Of a stretch of 64,000 nt of DNA, positions 34,553 to 42,840 are shown in pieces. Both the position numbers and the translations under genes were made by a program. The DNA is from an uncultured Wohlfahrtiimonas sp. (GTDB lineage: Bacteria > Pseudomonadota > Gammaproteobacteria > Cardiobacteriales > Wohlfahrtiimonadaceae), in the NCBI GenBank assembly GCA_947630895.1, contig CANRJJ010000001.1, positions 1-64,000 on the forward strand, in the 5' to 3' direction. The notes under the pieces were generated by a model, which was not told where the DNA came from, searched no databases, and saw only the letters and a program-made list of their open reading frames with translations. Numbering within the stretch: position 1 is the first letter of the stretch; every line of letters starts with the position of its first letter.

Positions 34553-35383
34553 TTAACAATCGGTTTCATTGATTTTGTTGCCCATGCCATCGACAAAATC
34601 TGTTTTGGTTTCTGTTGCAGGTGTTTGCTTTAATGCATTAAATTCAGTTTGTAATGCGTTGAATGCATCTGATAACTTTTTGTTCTCTTGTTTGAGAGAA
34701 TCAAAAACTTCATCTTGTTTTTCAGCAAATTGATTCAATACTTCTTTTAAATCAGCAATATTGAATTCGTTGTGATCTGCTGTGAGTTCAATGGTTGGTT
34801 GTGGATTGGCTTGCTCTTTTTGTGCAGCAAATAAACCTGCAAACATATTTTTAAAGAAGCCTTTTTGATCGTTCGCTTCGTTAATGCTTTGCTCTTCTAC
34901 AAAATCAATGTCTGTAAATTCCAACGCTGTTGTGAATAAATGCTCAGGTTCTTTGCGCACTTGGATATTAAATTGCAATGCTTCTGTACCTAAGCTTGCA
35001 GGTGAATCTGTCACCGCTAATCCTGATAAATAGGCTTTATTCGTTTTGGCAAAGTTAGGCGCAATTTCAATGGAGAAACCTTTCTTTTGGTTCTTTTCAT
35101 TCCATGCCACCAAATCAGGTGTCACTTCCATTTCTGCATATAAAGCACGTTGATTAGTGCCGTTGATTTCATAATCTTCAGCTTTTAATGCCAATACATG
35201 GCCATAATTACCAAATGAACTATCTGGATGAACACCACGTAAATGCTCCATCCAAATATTGGCTTTATAAGTGCCAACGTTATAGCTCTCAGCCATTTCA
35301 TTAATTTGTTGTGCTGTAATTTCACGGCCATCAATCGTTGGGCCACTCACTGCAACACGGGTAAATTTTGTTTTTTTATTCAT
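34553..35383 (-). CDS. O: Capsid scaffold protein and protease gpO
   Basis: 276 residues, P2 gpO is 284. N-terminal serine protease half with VAVSGPTIDGREI (Asp), WMEHLRG (His) and KGFSIEIAP (Ser) in the positions of the P2 catalytic triad; C-terminal half is a scaffolding coiled coil (LKEVLNQFAEKQDEVFDSLKQ). Confidence 0.93.
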   Translation of the reverse strand: MNKKTKFTRVAVSGPTIDGREITAQQINEMAESYNVGTYKANIWMEHLRGVHPDSSFGNYGHVLALKAEDYEINGTNQRALYAEMEVTPDLVAWNEKNQKKGFSIEIAPNFAKTNKAYLSGLAVTDSPASLGTEALQFNIQVRKEPEHLFTTALEFTDIDFVEEQSINEANDQKGFFKNMFAGLFAAQKEQANPQPTIELTADHNEFNIADLKEVLNQFAEKQDEVFDSLKQENKKLSDAFNALQTEFNALKQTPATETKTDFVDGMGNKINETDC

Positions 35384-35475
35384 GAATAGAATCCTATTTC
35401 GTGAAAAACGTTTTTGCGTTTATTTAAAAGAGGATTCAATTTTTACCGTTATGCAAATAAATTTCATTCGATCCT

Positions 35476-35500
35476 TGTTTACTTAAGGCTTAAGTAAACA
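35476..35500. promoter_or_regulatory. 25-base perfect palindrome between late genes O and P, likely Ogr box
   Basis: TGTTTACTTAAG is followed by one base and its exact reverse complement. It begins with TGT and ends with ACA, the ends typical of Ogr/Delta-activated late promoters, though the usual spacing is shorter. It lies 93 bases upstream of O and 43 upstream of P, the divergent late operons. Twelve of its bases recur upstream of the acyltransferase gene. Confidence 0.65.
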
Positions 35501-35543
35501 GATATGAGATTATTTTTATGAGTGAATAAAAGAGAATGAGCAC

Positions 35544-37286
35544 ATGAATAATGAAATGCTCATCACCCCACAAAACACCAATCCACGCGAACTTTCCAAG
35601 TTGTATTATTTCGCGGGCTTTCGAGTGGCTGAAATATCTAAAATCGTTGGTACGCCTGAATCCACTATTTATGATTGGCGTAAAAATGATAAATGGGATG
35701 AAGCCGACTTCTTTACAAAATGCCAAGATGCATTCCAATTGCGTTATTTACGCTTAATGATGAAGAACTCTAAAACAGATGCTGAATTAAAAGAGTTCAA
35801 AGAATTAGGCAATCAAATGAAAGGGATTTACTCCCCTAAACCACAACGCAATAAACGTGGTGCTCAGATTAATAGTGACCAATTCGATTGGGAGAAATTC
35901 ACAACACAGATCAATGAAGGTTTAAACGATCTCTTTCCTTTTCAACGTTCTATCATTGATGACATTGAAAAATATACGGGCAATAAAAAAAGCTCTGCTG
36001 AATTTATGTATGGTAAGTCACGCCAAATTGGTTTTACTTACTTTTTGTCATACTTCACGTTAAGAAGATTGGTGAACCTAAAACATAATCAGATCTATAT
36101 CTCTGCCAGTAAAAACCAAGCCTTCCAAGCCAAGCGTTACATGTTGGCGCACATTAAAAATCTTACTGGCATTGATCTTTCTGGTGGTGATGCGGTTAAG
36201 TTCAAAGAAGATTTACAGTTTTATTTTTTGGGCGCGAATCCATCCACAGCACAAGGTTATACAGGTGATGTCACATTGGATGAGTTCTTTTGGATGCCCC
36301 GCTTTGATGAGATCCAAACAGTTGTGTCTGCTTGTGCAACACATAAAGATTTTATTATTAATTATTTATCTACGCCTTCCAGTAAATCACACCCCGCTTA
36401 TAAATTATGGATAGGTGCTGATTGGCATCGTAAAAAGAGCAATAAAGCTTTTGGTGTTGAACATAAAGACTTAAAAAATGGCCGCTTATGTGAAGATGGT
36501 AAGTTCCGTAAAATCATCACGATTCATGATGCCATTGCAGGTGGCTTTGATTTAGTAGATTTAGAACGCTTACGTTTGCGTTATTCACCTGACCAATTCT
36601 CAAAGTTATTTGAGTTTCAATTTTTTGATGATTTATCGTCAGCCTTTAGCTTTGATGATCTTCAATCATGCATGGTGGATAGTTGGGAGAAATGGACGGA
36701 TTTCAAACCCATCGAATATCCAAATAAACCTTTTGGCCGTAAAAAAGTTGCGGTGGGCTATGATCCTGCACGCTCTAATGATGGTGCTGCATGTGTTGTG
36801 ATTGCACTACCTGATGGTACACATAAAAAAAGAAGAATTTTAGAGAAACACTTTTGGAATGACATTTCTTTTGAAGCCCAAGAAGGCCACATCAAAGATA
36901 TTTGTGCGCGTTATAACGTCGTGCATTTGGGCATTGATGCTAGAAACATGGGCTTGGCAGTTGCTGAACGTGTTGAGAAGTTTTATCCAAACGTTACAAG
37001 ATACATGAGTGATTTACAGCTCAAAACCTTATTTATCCTACAAGCAAAATCACTCTTTAGAAGTGGTGAAATTGAGTTTGATGCTAGTTGGACGGATTTT
37101 GTGAGTAGCTTTATGAACATTAAAAATGCTATGAGTAAATCCATGCAGTTTGCAACGTTCCAATCAATTAGAAATGAAGAAAGTGGCCATGCGGATCTTG
37201 CTTTTGCAACGATGTATGCATTGGGTTATGAAGGCTTTGATGGTGTCATTGCCAGTGATTTAGAAGATACAGTGATGGAGATTTAA
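35544..37286 (+). CDS. P: Terminase large subunit gpP
   Basis: 580 residues (P2 gpP 590). N-terminal HTH (YYFAGFRVAEISKIVGTPESTIYDW), ATPase with Walker A YGKSRQIGFTY near 152 and Walker B VTLDEFFWM near 240, then the RNase-H-like nuclease (VGYDPARSNDGAACVVIAL near 410; LGIDARNMG). Packages DNA at cos. Divergent from O and co-transcribed with the portal gene. Confidence 0.94.
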   Translation: MNNEMLITPQNTNPRELSKLYYFAGFRVAEISKIVGTPESTIYDWRKNDKWDEADFFTKCQDAFQLRYLRLMMKNSKTDAELKEFKELGNQMKGIYSPKPQRNKRGAQINSDQFDWEKFTTQINEGLNDLFPFQRSIIDDIEKYTGNKKSSAEFMYGKSRQIGFTYFLSYFTLRRLVNLKHNQIYISASKNQAFQAKRYMLAHIKNLTGIDLSGGDAVKFKEDLQFYFLGANPSTAQGYTGDVTLDEFFWMPRFDEIQTVVSACATHKDFIINYLSTPSSKSHPAYKLWIGADWHRKKSNKAFGVEHKDLKNGRLCEDGKFRKIITIHDAIAGGFDLVDLERLRLRYSPDQFSKLFEFQFFDDLSSAFSFDDLQSCMVDSWEKWTDFKPIEYPNKPFGRKKVAVGYDPARSNDGAACVVIALPDGTHKKRRILEKHFWNDISFEAQEGHIKDICARYNVVHLGIDARNMGLAVAERVEKFYPNVTRYMSDLQLKTLFILQAKSLFRSGEIEFDASWTDFVSSFMNIKNAMSKSMQFATFQSIRNEESGHADLAFATMYALGYEGFDGVIASDLEDTVMEI

Positions 37287-37287
37287 C

Positions 37288-38268
37288 ATGGCGAATGAAG
37301 CTGAACAAAAACAACCAACAAATATTATTGGATTTAGCATTGATACCACTTATGAATTATTCAGCCCAAATGATTTGGTGAATATTATTGAATGCTCAAT
37401 GGTAGATGGAATTTATCACCCACCCATTAATTATGCCAAATTGGCCAAGATGAAAGGCATGGCTGCTTATCATGAAAGCGCATTGGATTTTAAAAAGAAC
37501 TCAATCTGTTCAATCTTCAAACCCAACAGCCTATTATCGTATGATGATTTTGAAGGTTTTATTTATGATTATCATTTCTTTGGTAATGCTTATTTAGTGC
37601 CTATAAAATCGAGTGTGGGTAATGTTATTAAATATAAACACGTATTGGCCAAATACACTCGCATTGGTACAGATGGAAAATATTATTTTATCCCTAATGC
37701 AATTGATCAACATGAGTTAAAAGATGTATTGCACATTAAATCATACGACTTAAACCAAAATATTTACGGTATTCCCACGTATTTAAGTGCCCTACTCAGT
37801 ATTTTGCTCAACCATGAAGCAACAATGTTTCGCTATAAATATTATAAAAATGGCTCACATGCAGGGTTTATTTTGTCTATTAATGGCGAGATCTCACAAA
37901 CCTCTATTGAAACCATTAAGAAAAACTTACAAGCAACCAAAAATGATGGCAACTTTAGAAACTTACTGGTCCATTTGCCCAAAGGTGATAAAGATTCCGT
38001 GCAGCTGATTCCAATCTCACAGATAGCCACCAAAGATGAGTTTGTGAATATTAAGAATGTATCACGTGATGATATTTTGGCCGTTCATCGTGTGCCGTTG
38101 GCATTGATGAGTATCCAAGCACAAAATGCAGGTGGTTATGGTGATATTCAAAAGATTGCAACCGTATTTCATAAAATGGAGCTGACTCCCATCATTAAAA
38201 AGCTTACGAGTAAAAATTTAGAATTGAATCAAAAGATATTCGAATTTGATTCCTTTAATCTTCAATAA
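37288..38268 (+). CDS. Q: Portal protein gpQ
   Basis: 326 residues (P2 gpQ 344). PPINYAKLAKMKGMAAYHESALDFKKN, HIKSYDLNQNIYGIPTYLSALLS and RDDILAVHRVPLALMSI are the phage portal (pbsx/P2) motifs. Starts 1 base after the terminase stop. Last phage gene before attR. Confidence 0.94.
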   Translation: MANEAEQKQPTNIIGFSIDTTYELFSPNDLVNIIECSMVDGIYHPPINYAKLAKMKGMAAYHESALDFKKNSICSIFKPNSLLSYDDFEGFIYDYHFFGNAYLVPIKSSVGNVIKYKHVLAKYTRIGTDGKYYFIPNAIDQHELKDVLHIKSYDLNQNIYGIPTYLSALLSILLNHEATMFRYKYYKNGSHAGFILSINGEISQTSIETIKKNLQATKNDGNFRNLLVHLPKGDKDSVQLIPISQIATKDEFVNIKNVSRDDILAVHRVPLALMSIQAQNAGGYGDIQKIATVFHKMELTPIIKKLTSKNLELNQKIFEFDSFNLQ

Positions 38269-39033
38269 CTTAGGGTGGGTATGTTCAAAAGAAGTAATAT
38301 TGGTAATCAGTTTTTAAAAACAGCCTTAAAAGTGTTGATACGGCTATCTTTCAAGAGAATGCCAAAATGTAATATTTAAGTAATTTTAAGCTATATTTTA
38401 TTACCACTTTTTATATCTATATGAATTTTAAAGAATTTTTAACTTAAAAATATAACAATGAAAATGTAATATTGATTACAGAAATGTTACTAAAATATTA
38501 CTTTTTAGAGTTTAAAATAACTATTTACTTTCAATAGCTTGCAATAGGTTCTTAAAAAATATTACTAATATTACTTCTTTTTTTAATACCCCAAAGGTTT
38601 TGTGATTCTATAAACGCGTAAGGGAAATATAACGTAAAAAGTTATTGTAGTATTCTCAAAATAATCGTATCTTTGATTTAGACGACTGATTCATCATGCA
38701 ATCAGCATTTATGCCAGCCAACGCGATGTTTGGTACCGATTTCAGGCATGTTTTCACCGCAAAAAATAACACTTTCCGACACAAAGCCCGCCGTGGCGAG
38801 GTGATTTTTTCTGCAAGAAATTTATTTTGGAATTTATTTATTATTTCTTGAAGGCCTGGTGAATAATTGGCACCAATTACCCATCACTTTTGGTTTGAGA
38901 AGCGTACGTTTTAATTTATTTCTACTAATCATTGTTCAATTATTAATAACTCCAACAAATTTATAAGTATGAGCACGATTAATTTAAGAAATGGATCCTG
39001 GTAATTACCAGTAACTTTGATCAAGTCCTTTTA
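38269..39033. other. Non-coding right end of the prophage (cos and replication-site candidates)
   Basis: No convincing gene. In P2 the cos site lies just beyond Q. A GC-rich patch at 38787-38802 contains GGCGAGG (38795-38801), which agrees with the first bases of the P2 cohesive end. To its left is the AATATTAC repeat cluster. A 10-base palindrome GGTAATTACC is at 39000-39009. Confidence 0.45.
38366..38574. repeat. GTAATATT/AATATTAC repeat cluster, candidate origin
   Basis: The 8-mer GTAATATT occurs at 38369-38376 and 38466-38473 (each inside AATGTAATATT) and its reverse complement at 38494-38501, 38558-38565 and 38567-38574. Five copies in 206 bases of AT-rich non-coding DNA. Compatible with iterons for the primase-helicase. 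Confidence 0.48.
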
Positions 39034-39063
39034 TTGGAACTTAGTTGGAACAGAATTTGGAAC
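39034..39063. repeat. Three phased TTGGAAC repeats, candidate integrase arm sites (right end)
   Basis: TTGGAAC at 39034, 39045 and 39057, 11 and 12 bases apart, so on one face of the helix. They lie 60-90 bases from the att core at 39123. The same word is found at the left end next to int. Confidence 0.52.
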
Positions 39064-39086
39064 AACTTAAAAGTTAGACAGCAAAA

Positions 39087-39107
39087 AGCCCAGTGTTTAA
39101 CTGGGCT
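39087..39107 (-). terminator. Terminator of tRNA-Leu, carried by the prophage
   Basis: Stem AGCCCAG/CTGGGCT with a 7-base loop and a U run on the minus strand, 16 bases after the tRNA 3' end. It is inside the prophage side of the att core. Its sequence is similar to the terminator at 9309-9328. Confidence 0.82.
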
Positions 39108-39122
39108 CTAGGCTATTCAATA

Positions 39123-39208
39123 TGGTACCGAAGGAGAGACTCGAACTCTCACGCTTTTAAAGGCAGAGGATTTTGAATCCTCCGTGTCTACCATTCCACC
39201 ACTCCGGC
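39123..39208 (-). tRNA. tRNA-Leu (CAA), with attR in its 3' end
   Basis: 86 bases including an encoded CCA. Acceptor stem GCCGGAG with CTTCGGT, anticodon stem-loop GAGGATT-CAA-AATCCTC, a class II variable arm, and T loop GTTCGAGTC. Anticodon CAA reads UUG. The last 14 bases are the attachment core shared with 9343-9356; the gene stays intact after integration. Confidence 0.95.
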
Positions 39209-39245
39209 AAGTGAGGTGCTTATTTTAGTTTTTTCTCAAAATTTG

Positions 39246-40892
39246 TCAAGCATTTCTATATAAAATTATTTGTTGGCCACCTAAAAAAACTTTATCCACT
39301 TCAATCGTATGAATTTTTTCTCGTGAAATTTTAAAAGGATTTTGATTAAGCACGATAAAATCTGCGAATTTCCCTACCTCTAAAGAGCCAATATTTTGCT
39401 CTTGCCCAAGCATATAAGCAGTATCAATCGTGATAGAATGTAATACTTCTTTCATCGATAAATCTCTATCATTATCATGCTTAAATGAATCATTCATTAA
39501 TTGACGATTCATACCGACTTGAAAGTGCTCCCATAAATTTAAATGGTCAATCGGCCAATCGCTGCCATAAGCAACTTTTACGCCCGCATCATAAAACTTT
39601 CCTGCACATTCAAAATTTTGTATCCGTTTTTCACCCAATAATTGTGTAAAAACCTCATGAGTTTCCTGATCCATTGCGGCCCATTGTAAGGATTGCGTTG
39701 CCACAGTATTTAATTGTACAAATCGATTAAACTGATCATTTCTAGTCAATTCATTATGTGCCAGACTTGGTCGAATGGCGTCATTTGCAGATAATTTTTG
39801 TGAATTCTCAATGCAATCTAAAGCAAAATCAATTGCTGCATCGCCTACCGTATGCATATGCGGATGCCAGCCTAACTGATTCGTTTCGCTCAATAATTCA
39901 GTTAATAATGCTTGATCATAATAACAATCGCCATTTTGATCAGATATTGCTAAGTGATAAGGCTCTTTCAATAACGCAGTATGCAATGGCTCTTGTAAAA
40001 CGCCATCAATGAAAAATTTTATATGTGAGATTGTTGTGGTTGGCTTTGTAGCTGCTTGAACATACGAATATTGCTGCATAAAATTTTGCACATTTTGAAT
40101 CGCCCTTGGAATCATCTCTTGAGAAGCAAATGTCTTTGCGGGAATTTCTCGCGCACCAAAAACACGCAAACTTAATGCACCATTTTTCGCCAAATTTTGA
40201 AAGGCTTTGAATGCAACATCATCTGCCCGAGCATCCATAACCGTAGTGACACCTTGTAAATTCAAAAGCTCCTGTGCTTTTTGAGCAATGACCAATGCGA
40301 ACTCATCTGAGTATCGCGTAATTTCATCAAATGCTTGCATTGCAGGGCCATCCACTAAAATTCCTTTAACCAAATCATCTTCACTAATATCAACAGTCTT
40401 AAATGATTCTAAGGCTAAAGAATTGCACACTAAAATATGGCAATCATTTGAAAATACAACGATAGGTAAATCGTTACTAATCTGATCCAAATCTTGCTTG
40501 GTTAATTCACTGCCAATCGGCAACATATCAGGCTGCATCCAACCGCGTATAATCACCCAATCTTGAGTATTTTGCTTAACCTGTTCTGCCAAATATTGGT
40601 GAATAATCTCTAAAATTTCCTGTTTACTTAATATTTTATGCTGAAGATCACAACTTAATGATTGCGAAGCTCCCCAAAACGGATGTAAGTGCGCATCTAT
40701 CAATCCTGGCATCACAAACTGACGATTTAGATCAATAATCTTTGTTTCATCAGCTTGATAACTCAACATCGCCTCATCATTGCCCAATGCTAAAATTACG
40801 CCATTTTGAATCGCCATTGCGCTATGAGTTGAGCAGTGTTCATCTGCACTATAAATAATACCGTTTATATAGATCGCATCCGCAGTAATCAT
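39246..40892 (-). CDS. Amidohydrolase of the YtcJ type
   Basis: 548 residues. Metal-dependent hydrolase with the first His pair in MPGLIDAHLHPF (about 66), a later FFIDGVLQEPL, the His of HMHTVGDAAID (about 365) and the C-terminal beta domain (IGSLEVGKFADFIVLNQNPF). Family members hydrolyse amides or related compounds; the substrate is unknown. No signal peptide, cytoplasmic. First chromosomal gene right of the prophage; its stop is 37 bases upstream of the tRNA start. Confidence 0.88.
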   Translation of the reverse strand: MITADAIYINGIIYSADEHCSTHSAMAIQNGVILALGNDEAMLSYQADETKIIDLNRQFVMPGLIDAHLHPFWGASQSLSCDLQHKILSKQEILEIIHQYLAEQVKQNTQDWVIIRGWMQPDMLPIGSELTKQDLDQISNDLPIVVFSNDCHILVCNSLALESFKTVDISEDDLVKGILVDGPAMQAFDEITRYSDEFALVIAQKAQELLNLQGVTTVMDARADDVAFKAFQNLAKNGALSLRVFGAREIPAKTFASQEMIPRAIQNVQNFMQQYSYVQAATKPTTTISHIKFFIDGVLQEPLHTALLKEPYHLAISDQNGDCYYDQALLTELLSETNQLGWHPHMHTVGDAAIDFALDCIENSQKLSANDAIRPSLAHNELTRNDQFNRFVQLNTVATQSLQWAAMDQETHEVFTQLLGEKRIQNFECAGKFYDAGVKVAYGSDWPIDHLNLWEHFQVGMNRQLMNDSFKHDNDRDLSMKEVLHSITIDTAYMLGQEQNIGSLEVGKFADFIVLNQNPFKISREKIHTIEVDKVFLGGQQIILYRNA

Positions 40893-41032
40893 TTTTCCTC
40901 TTCAAATTTAATATCAAAAACGGAATCATGATAAACAATCGCGACACAAATACCTATTAAATCTATGATAATCATTGCCATTCATGCTCTTTTTGGCTTA
41001 ATCTCTCATCTTTCTTTAATATTGATAATGTC

Positions 41033-41926
41033 ATGCAAGCATATCTAGGTTCACTGGCAATTTTAGCTGCCGCGACAATTTGGGGAACAACAGGAACGGT
41101 TGCTGCTTATGCACCAAACTTAAGTCCATTAGCGATTGGCGCTTTTGCAATGGGCTTTGGTGGATTACTTCAAGCAATGATTGCTAAAAAAAATATTCAA
41201 AGCGATTGGCGATCAATCTTACAACAACCTTATCTATTATTGTTTGCTGTGTTATCAGTTGCCATTTATCCACTCGCTTTTTATTCTTCAATGCATTATG
41301 CAGGTATTACGATCGGCACGGTCATATCCATTGGTACAGCGCCTATTTTTTCAGCATTATTGGAAAAGGTGTTCAATCATCAAAAGCTATCTAAACGTTG
41401 GATGATTAGCATTAGCTTAGGAATTTTGGGCATTGTTCTATTATCCATCGCTGAAAATAATCCGTCGGTAACAGAATACAGCTCCAAAAGCCTATCTTTA
41501 GGCATTTTACTCGGATTACTTGCAGGCTTAACTTATAGCTTATATTCATGGGCAGCAAGACAGTTCATACAACAAGGCATTCACGCAAAAGCAGCAATGG
41601 GCACTATATTTGGATTAGCTGCTTTAATATTAATTCCTTCATTATTTTGGACAGCACAAAATCTATTCGATGAAGCACGTAATATTTATGTCGTCACTTA
41701 TATGGCGATCATCCCCATGTTTATTGGTTATCTACTATTTGGTTATGGTTTAAAAGCTGTTTCTGCAAGTAATGCCATTACCTTAACCTTATTTGAACCT
41801 GTGATTGCTGCAATATTAGCCGCTATATTGATGGGTGAAAAAATAGCACCGATTGGATGGGTAGGCATTACTTTAATCTTTGCTTGCTTAATTATCTTAT
41901 CCGCACAAAAAAAAGCGCTTAAATAA
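41033..41926 (+). CDS. EamA/DMT-family transporter
   Basis: 297 residues, ten hydrophobic segments in two EamA halves (ATIWGTTGTVAAYAP at the start of half one; LGILLGLLAGLTYSLYSWAARQ at the start of half two). Likely exporter of a small metabolite in the inner membrane. Divergent from the amidohydrolase gene across 140 bases. Stop lies inside its terminator. Confidence 0.88.
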   Translation: MQAYLGSLAILAAATIWGTTGTVAAYAPNLSPLAIGAFAMGFGGLLQAMIAKKNIQSDWRSILQQPYLLLFAVLSVAIYPLAFYSSMHYAGITIGTVISIGTAPIFSALLEKVFNHQKLSKRWMISISLGILGIVLLSIAENNPSVTEYSSKSLSLGILLGLLAGLTYSLYSWAARQFIQQGIHAKAAMGTIFGLAALILIPSLFWTAQNLFDEARNIYVVTYMAIIPMFIGYLLFGYGLKAVSASNAITLTLFEPVIAAILAAILMGEKIAPIGWVGITLIFACLIILSAQKKALK

Positions 41927-41934
41927 GCGCTTTT
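41911..41934. terminator. Bidirectional terminator after the DMT gene
   Basis: Ten-pair stem AAAAGCGCTT/AAGCGCTTTT with a 4-base loop, overlapping the transporter stop. It serves also the convergent ankyrin gene. Confidence 0.85.
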
Positions 41935-41953
41935 CTTCATTAAATATGATCAA

Positions 41954-42697
41954 TTACTGACAAGTTGTATCGCCTGTACGATGATTAATCGCACCATTTT
42001 CAATCAATAATTGTTGCATTTCTTTATAACCACCTTGGCAAGCATAGCTTAATGCGCTTTGATTATAAGAGAAACGCTTAGGATCTTGAATAGTTGTTAC
42101 TTTATTCAAGTCCGCACCTTGTGAAATGAAATATTTCACAACATCTAAACGGTTATTACTCGCTGCAACCATAACCAATGATTCACCATCATCTTCATAA
42201 GAAGAATCATTGATGTCATAACCATATTTCAAAATTTCTCTTAATTTCTTAACGATGTTGGCATTTTTACCCAAAGATGCTGATTTCAATGCATGATAAA
42301 CATCACCGGTATCAGTTGCCCAAAGGTTAGCATTTTTTGATAATAAATAATCAACCATATCTTCGTAACCGATAAATGCAGCCCAACCTAATGCAGTTTG
42401 ATTTAAGCTACCCACATCTTTCACTTCAATAATTTGGCCATTATCTACCATTTGCATTACTGTTTCTAAATCGCCTTGTTTAACTGCATCAAACCAAGCA
42501 GCATCAGGACCTTCAGAAGGTTTTGAATAGAAATTACGATGCGGTAATTTTTTATCATTCGTTAAATCTTGCATTTCTGCATAATCCAAACGGAATTGTT
42601 TATAACCCTCTGGGTTATTTTCATTCAATACTTTTGCGTTACCAACAGATAATAATCCTAATAATGTTGATGCCAATACAAGTGTTTTAAATTTCAT
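41954..42697 (-). CDS. Secreted ankyrin-repeat protein
   Basis: 247 residues. Signal peptide of about 21 residues (FKTLVLASTLLGLLSVGNA), then ankyrin repeats from about 65 (GDLETVMQMVDNG, NQTALGWAAFIGYEDMVDYLL, SLVMVAASNNRLDVVKYFISQGADLN, QSALSYACQGGYKEMQQLLIENGA). Presumably periplasmic. Neighbour of A2M on the same strand, 143 bases downstream of its stop. Confidence 0.85.
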   Translation of the reverse strand: MKFKTLVLASTLLGLLSVGNAKVLNENNPEGYKQFRLDYAEMQDLTNDKKLPHRNFYSKPSEGPDAAWFDAVKQGDLETVMQMVDNGQIIEVKDVGSLNQTALGWAAFIGYEDMVDYLLSKNANLWATDTGDVYHALKSASLGKNANIVKKLREILKYGYDINDSSYEDDGESLVMVAASNNRLDVVKYFISQGADLNKVTTIQDPKRFSYNQSALSYACQGGYKEMQQLLIENGAINHRTGDTTCQ

Positions 42698-42840
42698 AAT
42701 GAATCCTTGTTTTATAGTTGATCGTGATTAGGTAGAGCGGATTATAGTTAAGTAATGTAAGCATGTCTATATTTATTTTAATAATAATATTAACTGTTAA
42801 CTTACAAATTAATATTATCATTAAAAATCAAATAAATATA

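Noticed and set aside
38729-38741. A third TGGTACCGA-like sequence near the right end of the prophage
   Set aside because: Only about 9-10 bases match the att core and the flanks differ; similar short matches occur inside genes (for example near 25058), so chance is likely.
40967-40985. Fur-box-like sequence upstream of the DMT transporter
   Set aside because: About 12 of 19 positions agree with the consensus, which is weak in AT-rich DNA, and the gene has no known iron role.
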